Made by a program: the position numbers and the translations under genes. The notes below the pieces were generated by a model, which saw nothing but the letters and a program-made list of their open reading frames with translations, did no database searches and was not told where the DNA came from. From positions 1 to 64,000 of the forward strand of contig NZ_CYUD01000016.1 of the NCBI RefSeq assembly GCF_001458295.1: a stretch of DNA of 64,000 nt, written 5' to 3'. This document shows, piece by piece, positions 9,211-18,700 of the stretch. Within the stretch, counting starts at the first letter, position 1; every line of letters begins with the position of its first letter. This stretch comes from Ruegeria denitrificans. GTDB lineage: Bacteria; Pseudomonadota; Alphaproteobacteria; Rhodobacterales; Rhodobacteraceae.

Positions 9211-9369
9211 ACTATAGTTTTTCTAAAGCTTTGTTAGACTATTTGAGTCGCATGATATCGGCATTCTTGACATTATTCACAGTGAAATCTGTTCTAAAAT
9301 CATGAGATATTAGAGCAGATGCCTCATTATCGATGTAAACCTAGCCGTACGTCATGAGAGCTTGATACG

Positions 9370-9780
9370 ATGAAAAAAATTCAAGGTGGATGTTACTGTG
9401 GTGCTGTTCGATACCAGATCGCGACACCACCTGTCTGGTCGGGACATTGCCATTGTCGTTCATGCCAAATGGCTCTTGGTGGCGCCTTTGCAACTTGGGC
9501 TAAGGTAGCCACCGAAGACTTCGCCGTTATCAAAGGCGAAATCCAACACATGGAGAAAACTCCGGGTATTCGTCGCGGGTTTTGTCGGGACTGTGGAACG
9601 ACGTTGACCTATGCGGCCCTAAATGAAGTTGATGGCCAAGACTGGAGCGCTGATGCGTGGTTTTCTGCTGTAACGTTGGACGACCCATCGATTGCGCAGC
9701 CCAAGGCCCACGTCTTCGTCTCACATCAGCAGCCATGGATAAAACTCGACGACGGGCTGCCGACGTTTCCTGAGTTCTAA
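9370..9780 (+). CDS. GFA family protein (CENP-V/GFA zinc fold)
   Basis: Protein of 136 residues with the zinc-binding cysteines of the GFA fold: GGCYCG (Cys8, Cys10), HCHCRSC (Cys27, Cys29, Cys32) and FCRDCG (Cys72, Cys75). Family members are annotated as glutathione-dependent formaldehyde-activating enzymes, but most have no proven activity, so the reaction is left open. The ATG is at 9370. It is followed 31 bp later by a DUF1059 gene on the same strand, so the two probably share a transcript. Confidence 0.88.
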   Translation: MKKIQGGCYCGAVRYQIATPPVWSGHCHCRSCQMALGGAFATWAKVATEDFAVIKGEIQHMEKTPGIRRGFCRDCGTTLTYAALNEVDGQDWSADAWFSAVTLDDPSIAQPKAHVFVSHQQPWIKLDDGLPTFPEF

Positions 9781-9811
9781 TCAAGTTTCCGAGCGAACGG
9801 AGGAGAAAGCG

Positions 9812-10006
9812 ATGAACACTGTTTATTCATATGCCTGCAAGGATTGCGAGGGCATGGAGGCCTGCCCAGGCAAAGTGATCGCAGCGACCAAAGATGAAGT
9901 ATGGAAACTCATGGAGCTCCACGCGGTGGTCGCTCATGGAGAGAACCCCAGCTCGTGGGATGCCGACACTCGGGCATATCTGGGAACATTGATAAAACCA
10001 GCATGA
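9812..10006 (+). CDS. DUF1059 domain-containing protein
   Basis: Small protein of 64 residues matching DUF1059: an early YACKDCEGMEAC cysteine motif, then a helix and a C-terminal stretch ending in a short tail. A strong GGAGGAGA site precedes the ATG at 9812. Function is unknown; the family often sits beside stress-related genes. Probably co-transcribed with the GFA gene. Confidence 0.85.
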   Translation: MNTVYSYACKDCEGMEACPGKVIAATKDEVWKLMELHAVVAHGENPSSWDADTRAYLGTLIKPA

Positions 10007-10238
10007 TCAAATCAGTTAAGCTTCGAACCCAATGATATTTCGGTTTGGATCGCTTAGTGACGAATGGCGGCTTTGTTGCGAAGGACCGGCTTGGGCTGCC
10101 AACCAGCTAATCATGTAAGCTGTAGGGATAGGCAGCTCTGTGCCCTGAGGAGACATGGTTAACCTTCTGGTTGATTGGTGAAAAGCAGCCTTTCTGCTAA
10201 AATGCAGCTGTGGAAAATGTGGGATGGGAGGAGAAATC

Positions 10239-10859
10239 ATGTCTTGGAATGTTTCAGGTGAACTCGTCGAAACCTGCAATTGCAACATGCTTTGCCCATG
10301 CTGGTTCGGACAAGCTGACCTCATGCTCTTGGACCAAGGGTATTGCGCGACTTCCCTGTTGATACGCATTCGCGAGGGCTCTCATGAAGGCGTGGACCTT
10401 TCTGGCCAAAACGCGATTGTCTCATTGCATTTCCCCGGGCCGACACTGTTCGACGCCAACGGCACCGGGCGAGTGTATATTGACGAAAACGCCAGCGAGG
10501 CGCAGGCGGCGGCATTGGAGACAATTTTGCAGGGTGCGTCCGGCGGCGGCATGGAGGTGCCGGCAAGCCTGTTGTCGACCTGGCTTCCGACCAAACGCGC
10601 CGGGATCAGCGTGACCGAGGCCGATGGCGAAATAGCTGCAAGCGTGGCCGGTGTGGGCGAGATGAAATCCCGTCGTCTGGTCAATGATCTCGGCAACAAG
10701 ATGAAACTGCAGAACGCCGCGTTCAGCCTCGCCTTCGGGCATGAGGGGCATGAAGGTGATCTGGCCCCCAGTGACGGCACCACCTGGAACGACTCGGATA
10801 TGCCCGTGACCTGGACAGGCCGGTCGGGTGTGGTCGGACAAGTCGCCTGGGCCGGCTGA
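10239..10859 (+). CDS. DUF1326 domain-containing protein
   Basis: Protein of 206 residues matching DUF1326. The conserved N-terminus carries ETCNCNMLCPCWFG, a Cys cluster that could bind metal. The ATG at 10239 has GGAGGAG just upstream and is preferred to the start at 10224. It is followed 28 bp after its stop by a DUF2182 membrane protein, a pairing seen repeatedly in proteobacteria, so they probably work together. Base composition is visibly more GC-rich than the neighbours. Confidence 0.88.
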   Translation: MSWNVSGELVETCNCNMLCPCWFGQADLMLLDQGYCATSLLIRIREGSHEGVDLSGQNAIVSLHFPGPTLFDANGTGRVYIDENASEAQAAALETILQGASGGGMEVPASLLSTWLPTKRAGISVTEADGEIAASVAGVGEMKSRRLVNDLGNKMKLQNAAFSLAFGHEGHEGDLAPSDGTTWNDSDMPVTWTGRSGVVGQVAWAG

Positions 10860-10887
10860 GGCCGGGCCGGATCGTAAGGCCATCATA

Positions 10888-11658
10888 ATGAATGCTTTAG
10901 GAGTTGCACAACGGGATCGGGCGCTGGTTCTGGCTGCGCTAGTCGCGCTCACGGCGCTGGCGTGGGCCTATACAATTTACCTCGGGCTTGGTTCGTCCTC
11001 GATGACGATGGTCGGTGACATGGCCATGCCGATGATGATGCAGTGGTCCGTCGCGGATTTTGTCTTCATGCTTATCATGTGGGCGGTGATGATGTTCGCG
11101 ATGATGCTGCCTTCGGTTACACCCGCCGTAATGATCTATGAGCGGGTCCGCGCGAAGCGGGAGGAGGCAGGGCGGCCCTTCGTGCCAACGGGCAGCTTCG
11201 TGGCGGGGTATCTGTTGGTTTGGCTGGGGTTCTCGCTGGCGGCGACGGTATTGAATTGGTGGCTGCACACGGGTGGCGCGCTGTCCTCCATGATGGGGAG
11301 GGTTGCGCCGACCGTGGGCGGCGTGATGTTGATATTCGCCGGGTTGTTCCAATGGACGCCACTCAAGAACGCTTGCCTGGAGCATTGCCGCTCGCCCATG
11401 AGTTTTCTGACGGCTCATTGGCAGGAGGGATCCCTGGGTGCCGCGAAGATGGGGCTTCGCCACGGGGCCTACTGTCTTGGCTGCTGCTGGATGCTGATGG
11501 TGCTGTTGTTTGTATTGGGCGTCATGAACCTGCCGTGGGTTGCCGTCCTTACAATCGTGGTGTTGGCGGAAAAGACGTTGCCATTCGGGCGGTTTCTGAG
11601 TCGTGGATTGGGCGTGGTTTTGATTGTCTGGGGCGGGTGGCTGATCATGCTCGCCTGA
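10888..11658 (+). CDS. DUF2182 domain-containing membrane protein
   Basis: Inner-membrane protein of 256 residues with about six helices, matching DUF2182. It has Met-rich segments (SSSMTMVGDMAMPMMMQ) and a CLEHCRSP motif in the middle, then GAYCLGCCWMLM. Met and Cys clusters suggest metal, perhaps copper, handling, but this is inference. The ATG at 10888 starts 28 bp after the DUF1326 gene and the two form an operon. Confidence 0.88.
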   Translation: MNALGVAQRDRALVLAALVALTALAWAYTIYLGLGSSSMTMVGDMAMPMMMQWSVADFVFMLIMWAVMMFAMMLPSVTPAVMIYERVRAKREEAGRPFVPTGSFVAGYLLVWLGFSLAATVLNWWLHTGGALSSMMGRVAPTVGGVMLIFAGLFQWTPLKNACLEHCRSPMSFLTAHWQEGSLGAAKMGLRHGAYCLGCCWMLMVLLFVLGVMNLPWVAVLTIVVLAEKTLPFGRFLSRGLGVVLIVWGGWLIMLA

Positions 11659-11752
11659 GGAAACGTTGGTGTATTCACAGGCTGGATAAAGGCCACCGCG
11701 GAGCGATCTTCAAAACGTCACCGGACAAGCAATTTCTTCGGGAGTTTAAATT

Positions 11753-11781
11753 CCGCTCCGAACCCAAAGCGGAAATAGGGG
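11753..11781. repeat. partial dispersed repeat
   Basis: TCCGCTCCGAACCCAAAGCGGAA lies in the short gap between the DUF2182 and methyltransferase genes and matches only the core end of the dispersed repeat. It can fold as CCGCT/AGCGG. Confidence 0.5.
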
Positions 11782-11832
11782 AACTGGTGTGCTAAACTGT
11801 TGCAAGACCATTCAGATTTGCAGGAGTTGGCC

Positions 11833-12507
11833 ATGACTCACATCGATCACCTAAAATCGATATGCAAACTTGAAGGGATTCAAGTCGTCGATGTTGGTGC
11901 GGGTGACGGCGTCTATTCGCGAGACTTGTACGCTGCAGGAGCCAAAGTCACTGCAATAGAAATAGATCCGGACAAAGTTGCTAAAGCCAAAGAAGATCTA
12001 CCAAGACATATCGACGTTAGGCTTGGGGCTGCCGAAGACCTGCCTCTCGACTCCGGCTCGCAGGACCTCGCGTGTTTGTTCTTCTCACTTCATCACATTC
12101 CAGTCGAGGTTCAGCACACTGCTTTCACTGAAATTCGCCGCGTTCTTGGAAGCAGTGGGCGGTTGCACATAGTGGAGCCCTATCCTTATGGGACAATGTT
12201 TTACGTTGTACGATTGGTGGAAGACGAAACCCTCGTTCGAACGCATTCTCACGAAACACTTAACCACTTGGACGGAGTAGACGGATTTCGGTTGGAAAAC
12301 AAAAAAGAGTACGTCCTTACTCGTGAATATCCGACTTTCGAAGCGTTCCTAGAAAAGATTGTTTGGCCGGATCCAGATCGTTCTAGAGCTTATGAAAAGG
12401 TTTCTTCCGACATGGAAGACGCATTCAACCGGTCGGTCGAAACCCTTGATGGGAAGATCGTTTTACACCAGCCCTGCGCCGCATACCACTTTATCGTTTC
12501 CTGTTAA
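11833..12507 (+). CDS. class I SAM-dependent methyltransferase
   Basis: Protein of 224 residues with the Rossmann-like methyltransferase fold: motif I VDVGAGDGVYS at about 26-36, an acidic end of strand 2 (AIEID), and the LFFSLHHIP segment near the motif IV/post-II position. The ATG at 11833 is preceded by CAGGAG; an upstream TTG at 11800 lacks a site. The substrate is unknown. It is alone, with unannotated sequence on both sides. Confidence 0.82.
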   Translation: MTHIDHLKSICKLEGIQVVDVGAGDGVYSRDLYAAGAKVTAIEIDPDKVAKAKEDLPRHIDVRLGAAEDLPLDSGSQDLACLFFSLHHIPVEVQHTAFTEIRRVLGSSGRLHIVEPYPYGTMFYVVRLVEDETLVRTHSHETLNHLDGVDGFRLENKKEYVLTREYPTFEAFLEKIVWPDPDRSRAYEKVSSDMEDAFNRSVETLDGKIVLHQPCAAYHFIVSC

Positions 12508-12754
12508 CGGCTGCCATACCGCGAGATCCAGCTCCATATGGTAATTGTGCCCACATAGCGATCCTTGGAGATTATTCCATGAAATCATGGACGCGGCCTT
12601 GGGTTCGGCAAAGCAATTGGCCAGTAACCTCCGGCAAGCGGCTACAACTAGCCCAAGCAGACTAGAACTCGTCCTAATCTTAGTTTTTTAAGAAGTTTCA
12701 GTCAGGTTCGCGCGAGTGTCGTTGATATAACGCGACAACAAACTTCCGAATGGC

Positions 12755-13552
12755 TCACTTGGTCAATCGATCTTCCGAGTATATATTCGGGTCGATGATC
12801 GCGACTATGTCGCTGCCGCTATCCTCCAAGCCAAGTCTTTCGCACAACCGTGCCGATGCAACGTTGCCCGGAGCAATGCCTGTCTTGAACCCAGTTGCGC
12901 CAAGCTTTTCATGAGAGTGTATCATAGCTTTGGCTCCCAAGACTTTTGCTACACCTTCGCCCATGCGTTCAGGCTTGGTCGAAAGTTGCCCCCATTGAGC
13001 GCGACGATGCAGCCTACTGCTGGGCGGATGGCACAGAACTGAGCCCGCGGTTGCAACGGGAGCACCTGAGCTGTCAAAGACGACCATCGCAAATCCGGGG
13101 CGAGACAATCCGCGCATAACCGGCCCTATTGGCGGTAGAACACCGTGGCTCATTGCGACTTCTGCGAAAGCTTCAAGCCATTCTGGCGGAGAGTCTCGAT
13201 CAATCACACGTACGGTCAAATCCTCGGGCAACGCCCGTGTGGCAATTATTTTCCGAGCAATGTCAACACAGTTCAGCCCGCCAAGATAACAAGCTATTGT
13301 GTCGGTTTTTAATCCCTGACTTTCAATGACTTCTCGCGTCTTTGCCACCTCCTGACGCGGTATGCTTTCTATCGCCGTGATGCCGAGTATTCGAGCCATT
13401 GCAACGGCATCATCCAAAGCCCCGCTGTACTCGTTGGCAATTTGAATACCGCGCCCATGGCTACAAAATCGAGGGTCATCACCCAATAGCTGGATAAGAT
13501 GCTCACCCATGGTCGACATGCGTCGCTGTGCATCACTTCCAAATACTTCCAT
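12755..13552 (-). CDS. GNAT family N-acetyltransferase
   Basis: Protein of 265 residues. The C-terminal ~110 residues look like a GNAT acetyl-CoA domain (RRAQWGQLSTKPERMGEGVAKVLG, then GFKTGIAPGNVASARLCERLGL). The N-terminal ~130 residues are less typical and may be an added domain. It is convergent with the methyltransferase and followed by a 247-bp gap with no gene. The acceptor substrate is unknown. Confidence 0.7.
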   Translation of the reverse strand: MEVFGSDAQRRMSTMGEHLIQLLGDDPRFCSHGRGIQIANEYSGALDDAVAMARILGITAIESIPRQEVAKTREVIESQGLKTDTIACYLGGLNCVDIARKIIATRALPEDLTVRVIDRDSPPEWLEAFAEVAMSHGVLPPIGPVMRGLSRPGFAMVVFDSSGAPVATAGSVLCHPPSSRLHRRAQWGQLSTKPERMGEGVAKVLGAKAMIHSHEKLGATGFKTGIAPGNVASARLCERLGLEDSGSDIVAIIDPNIYSEDRLTK

Positions 13553-13680
13553 AGGTTATCCTTTGGGCCGCCGCAAAATGGTTCGACGATGATCGTTTGA
13601 TATGAGTTGCGTCGTCAAGCGCACGTCAGACGCGAGACCGCGACGAAAAGAGAGTTATTGGTCTAGGGTGAATGTCAACT

Positions 13681-13742
13681 ATGTCCGCAGTGCGGTTACT
13701 CACGACAATTCGACGAACGACCGCACCGAGCCCAAAGCGGAC
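13681..13742. repeat. dispersed intergenic repeat, copy 3
   Basis: ATGTCCGC...CCGCACCGAGCCCAAAGCGGAC, one of the best copies of the family. It lies in the 371-bp gap 13553-13923, where nothing else is recognised. Confidence 0.75.
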
Positions 13743-13923
13743 ACATATTGAATTTCTTGGCCGTATCTACGGAAACCACAACCCATTGGTTGCATGATTA
13801 CCAGCGCGATCGTCGCTTGGATGCTCCACTTGGCCTGAAAACTAGCCAACTAGAAATGCGGCGCGACGCCAAGGCAAAATTCTCAACATCAATCTGGATC
13901 AGTTTATGCAGTTCTGAATTCCA

Positions 13924-15339
13924 TCAAGCAGGCAAGATATTGTGGTTAACCCTGAACAAGTTGGTGGGGTCATAACTACGCTTTATCTTAGACAGTTTCT
14001 CGCCATTCTCGCCATACGCTCCGGTCATGTGGTCTGCTTCGTCTTCCGGCATGAAATTGACATAGGCACTACCGCTCGCATGCGGTTGCATCTGGTCGTA
14101 TAGCTTGCGCGCCCATTCGATACATTGAGCATCCTTGCTGGGGTCCTCCCAACGCGTGTGAACATTCATGATGAAGTGAGCAGATCTTTGGGGATAAGCG
14201 GTTGAACCGGCCTCGACGCGCGCCATTGCTCCGCCCACATGAGCAATAAAAACTTCACACGCCGGGTCAGGAAGGCTGGAAATCGCATCCAAGAGTCCTG
14301 AGATTGCATCCGAAGAAAGTGCATCGAAATCATGGCTCTTCCAGTAATTCCTGGCGCCTGGCGTCAACAAAGGATCAAAAGCGGCTTGCCAATCTACGAA
14401 CTTGTGGGGAGATATCACATCGGAGATTGGTTCACCTAGCGCGCGTAGTGCCGCCATAGCTTTTTCACCTTCTGCCATCGGCCCGCTATAGCAGGCTGCA
14501 AAGATCAGCACCTCTCGCCCATGCCACTCAGCTGGCAGGAACGGTAGAGGGGGCGCTTTTCGCATCACACTCCAGACGGTCAGCTCATCCGGGGAATTGT
14601 CAGCAATCGTAGCAAATTCAGCGAGGAGCTCTGGCGCATTTTCTATCGGATGAACAATGAGGCCAGACAGGACATCGGGTCCTAGCTCATGCAGTTGGAA
14701 TTCAAATGAGGTTACGACACCAAAGTTTCCACCCCCACCGCGGATAGCCCAGAAAAGTTCCGGGTGGCTTGTAGGAGATGCGGTTACAATGGCTCCGTCC
14801 GCAGTCACAACTTCCGCTGAGAGCAGGTTGTCGATCGTCATGCCAAATTTCCGGGTGGTCCATCCAAAGCCGCCGCCAAGGGTAAGGCCTGCGATGCCCG
14901 TGGTCGAGTTGATGCCAACGGGAACGGCAAGTCCATGTGCCTGCGTTTCACGATCCACATCTCCCAGCTGTGCTCCCGGTGCAACCCGAGCAGTCTTGTT
15001 GACAGGGTCTACGTGAACCGACCGCATCTGGGACAGATCGAGCATGACTGTTTCATCTGCGACGGCGTGCCCTGCAATCTGATGCCCACCTGACCGAACC
15101 GACATAACGAGGCCGGTCTCTCGTACGAAATTCACTGCCTTCTGCACATCGCTTGCCCCCAGAGCGCGGATCACGAAACCTGGGTAACGTTCGAACATGC
15201 TGTTCCACGTAGTTCTTGCGTCTTCGTATTCCGGGGTGCCTTTCTGGTAGACCCCGCCGCGAAGTGATGCATCAAGAGCGTCCAAAGTGTCTTGATTCAC
15301 AATAGCTGTACTTCCGTCGAGTGTTTTCAGGTCAAACAT
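13924..15339 (-). CDS. FAD-linked oxidase, berberine-bridge-enzyme type
   Basis: Protein of 471 residues with the PCMH-type FAD-binding domain (RSGGHQIAGHAVADE, then GLTLGGGFGWTTRKFG) and a C-terminal BBE motif (AYVNFMPEDEA, SYDPTNLFRVNHNI). The His of SGGH is the usual FAD-8-alpha attachment site. The second, Cys, attachment of plant enzymes is replaced in PVGINSTTGIAG, so the FAD is probably held by one covalent bond. The ATG at 15339 has GGGAGG upstream. It is the last gene of a minus-strand group after DUF4242. It probably oxidises an alcohol or sugar; the substrate is unknown. Confidence 0.87.
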   Translation of the reverse strand: MFDLKTLDGSTAIVNQDTLDALDASLRGGVYQKGTPEYEDARTTWNSMFERYPGFVIRALGASDVQKAVNFVRETGLVMSVRSGGHQIAGHAVADETVMLDLSQMRSVHVDPVNKTARVAPGAQLGDVDRETQAHGLAVPVGINSTTGIAGLTLGGGFGWTTRKFGMTIDNLLSAEVVTADGAIVTASPTSHPELFWAIRGGGGNFGVVTSFEFQLHELGPDVLSGLIVHPIENAPELLAEFATIADNSPDELTVWSVMRKAPPLPFLPAEWHGREVLIFAACYSGPMAEGEKAMAALRALGEPISDVISPHKFVDWQAAFDPLLTPGARNYWKSHDFDALSSDAISGLLDAISSLPDPACEVFIAHVGGAMARVEAGSTAYPQRSAHFIMNVHTRWEDPSKDAQCIEWARKLYDQMQPHASGSAYVNFMPEDEADHMTGAYGENGEKLSKIKRSYDPTNLFRVNHNILPA

Positions 15340-15456
15340 TCGTAAGCCTCCCAATAGTCAGGTCAGGCTTCTTGTAGGGCTGCCTCAGCTAATTGTTAAT
15401 TCCGTCGCGTTGTCTCGCGAAGTCGTTTCATTGAGTTGGGTAAAATTGGCTGCTGG

Positions 15457-15714
15457 TCAGGCGAATATTGCCGGATCAATCCGATCCACGGGCGTAATGA
15501 CGTCGGCGGGAATATTCAGGCGCTCAGCTGCCTTCCTGAGGCTCTCCTCATCAGGGGCTTCGTACAAGCAGTATGTTTTGCGCTTATCTGCACTTAGAAA
15601 CGAAAATATCCACTCGACGCCGACCTCGTCATTGATTTCTTTGATGTGAATTTTGTCATCATCGCTGACGTTTAGCTGCTCGGCAAAGTTTCTTTCAATT
15701 ATGTACCTAGGCAT
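15457..15714 (-). CDS. DUF4242 domain-containing protein
   Basis: Protein of 85 residues matching DUF4242, the same fold group as small nickel-binding SCO4226-like proteins. It opens with MPRYIIERNFAEQL and has CLYEAPDEESLRKAAERLNIPAD in the second half. The ATG at 15714 is chosen because GGGGGA lies just upstream. It sits 26 bp after the large cyclase gene and before the oxidase on the same strand. Function is unknown. Confidence 0.8.
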   Translation of the reverse strand: MPRYIIERNFAEQLNVSDDDKIHIKEINDEVGVEWIFSFLSADKRKTYCLYEAPDEESLRKAAERLNIPADVITPVDRIDPAIFA

Positions 15715-15740
15715 AAAGTCCCCCAAAACATTCAAGTACC

Positions 15741-18700
15741 TTAACTCGCTACTCCTTCGAGCTTTGACCTTAGGGAAACCATACCCAATTTCTGCGAAAT
15801 TGCCAACGCTTCCCCTTCCAGTTGAAACGCCTGTTCCACATCATTCGGGCGTCCCCGTCGCCTTAATGCAGATGCATAAGCCGCCTTGCTGTGCGCAATC
15901 CAAGGCGGGCATTTCATGCGGGTGTCTATTTCTATGGCCTTCTGGAACATCGCCTCAGCGGCATCCCAGTCCTTCAACACCATGCCCAGGCTGCCGAGGC
16001 GTCGCGCAGCTGCGCCAGTACAAACAGTGGTCGCCCCTGCGGTGATCGTCAATTCTTCGTAGGGGGCCAGCAATCCATAAAGCGTCTTAGCGTGTTCCTG
16101 ATGCTCAATGGCGACACATATGTCGGCAAGATATGACAATGTCGTTGAATACATGGCATCAGGTGGAAGATCGAAGCCATTGGCAGCCATTTCACTCAGT
16201 ATACGTTCAGAAGCTTCCTTGTATCCCAGTTCGGCAGCGATAAGGCCAAAACCCGGTTTCCACGAAATGTCTTCAGGGCTGTCTTTCATCAGTTGCTTGA
16301 TCACAGGCGCAACCTCGTGCAGTCGGTTTTGCTCGCGGCGGATGGTAAACATCTGAACCCCGAAGACGCCCTCAACATGTTCTCCATGGGTCCTTCGACC
16401 GATCTTCACTGCCTCAGTCGCGTGTTTTTCTGCTTGCTCAAAATCGCCGTCCATAATTGCAACCATGGCGCGTGCGTGCTTCTGAACCCAATAGAGTTGA
16501 AGATGATTGTCTTTTTCCGAAATCTCGGTGAGCAAACCCAGAGAATGGTCCATTAATTCGCGGTCGGCCATCTCGGCACCTACAAACAGGCTGAGGGTTC
16601 GGTCTCGCCCTTGATCGACACTACCAAGATGCTCGGCTACACCGTGCATAGCCTCCAGATTTTCCCGCCAATGGTGGGCCTCTCGTCCCTTCCGCGCGAC
16701 AAATGGGGCCCCAAAATGCATCATCATTACCGAGAACTGAGATTTATAGTCTCCCAATTTTGCAGCCAGCTCCATGGATTGCTGGCCGAAACGTGCCCCT
16801 TCGGAAAACTGACCGACGAACATGTGGGCGCGCGCAAGCTGGCTCATCAATCTGCACCGACGGACTTCATCATCATCGGGTAGGTCTTTCAGCGCATTAT
16901 CGCAGAGTTCGATCGCCTCGCTGTGCCTTTCGCTGGACATCATGCATGAGTCAGCGAAGTGATTGGCCGCGTCAGCGGCTAGCTCCACGTTGCGCGCCGC
17001 CTGGGCAGCGTTGGAAGCGTCTTTCAGAACTGCTATCCCTTGAGGCAATTGGCCCAAACTGTCATGGCTGCGGCCGACCAGGATCTTGCCCTTGATCAAC
17101 TCTGTATTGGAGTCTGATCCAAGTTTTTCGGCAGCTCTCAAAGTTTCTTTAGCGTTCGTCATCGCTTCTTGGCTGGCAGATCGCACCAACGCCATTTCTG
17201 TCGCGGTCTGCCATTTTTCAAACGCGGCACTCCAGTCCTCAGCTTCAGAAAGGTGGCGCGCGACCAGCTCAGGGCGACGCTCAATCTCAGATGACCTTAT
17301 CCGCATCAAAGCGCGCGCGACGTCTGCGTGCTGTTGTCTCCGGGTTGAACTCAACATGGATTGATAGGCGGTATCGCGAATAAGGGCATGGCGGAAAACG
17401 AAGTGCCCGCGATTGTGCCCGCTTTCAAAGATCAGGCCTGTTCGAGAAAGCTCTTCGAGCCATTTGTTGATATCAGATTTTTCAAGGCCTTTCGCGGCAC
17501 ATAATATGCTCGGCTCAAATTCTCGGCCAATTACCGATCCTGTAAGGGCAACCTGTTTTGCCTCTGGCGAAACTGCGTCGAGCCGCGCCATCAACGCGCC
17601 TTTCAATGACGATGGTATGTAGCTTTGCCCCTGCTCGCCGGATTCGACAATGGCTCGGGTCACTTCTTCCACGAATAGCGGAACACCATCGGTTTTTTCA
17701 ATTATTGTAGCGATCAGAGCTTTGTCCGGTCTCTTGCCTGTAATGTTTTCGACAAGGTTTGAGACATGCGCAGAATCAAATCGGCGTAAAACTAGAGACT
17801 GTACGTGTGTGTCCCCATCATCACGGGCCAATCCCCACCCGGGTCTGTGGGTTATCAAGATCATCAGAGGAAGATCGGTGCATATCGATTTAAACCGCTC
17901 CAACAATGCTTGTGTGGAAGGATCGATCCAATGAGCATCTTCTACGCAAAGAATAACCGGGTGCACGCTTGCCCGCACCTGCACTGTGTGGATTAATGTT
18001 TGGATTGTCGTGTCGCGCTGCTCCTGCGGTGACATCTCGAGCACCTTTTGGGCAAGCGCACTACGCGGTGCGACCAACGCTGCAAAGACAGGCAGAACTT
18101 GTTCCCAGTCCAACCCTGGTCGACCTTCAAGCATTTTTCTGACATGCTCAAGGATCAGATTGTCATCAAAGTCCGGTTCAACACCCGCATCCTGGGATAT
18201 TCGTTGGGCTACCGGATGAAAGGGGCTGCTGCTGAGATAGGGGGAACAGTTCAGCCTTATGACATCGACTTCGTCGTTTTCGGTGATTTCAGCAAGGAAT
18301 TCCTCTGTAAGCCGCGACTTTCCTATTCCGGCTTCACCGGAGAGCAGAACAACTTCTCCGTGGCCATTCTGAGCACGTTGCCATGATTGCAGTAAAATTC
18401 CCTTTTCGTAGTCCCGGCCAACCATGACGCTGTCGACATCGTCTCGATGTGAGGCCTGAAACCGGCTTTCCGCGCTGCGTTCTGACATCACTTTCTGAAC
18501 ACTACGTGGTTCAGCAAACCCCTTAAGCTCTGCCTGCCCAAGAGATTTAAACTCAAATATCCGATGTAAAGCTGTCTCGGTTTCCTCAACTGACAAAACG
18601 ACTGAGTTTGGCTCTGCATGTTCTTGAATCCGTGCCGCAAGATTGACTACCGGACCAGTCATGGCCCCCTCCTCATATGTATTTTCGCCAATGGTATCGC

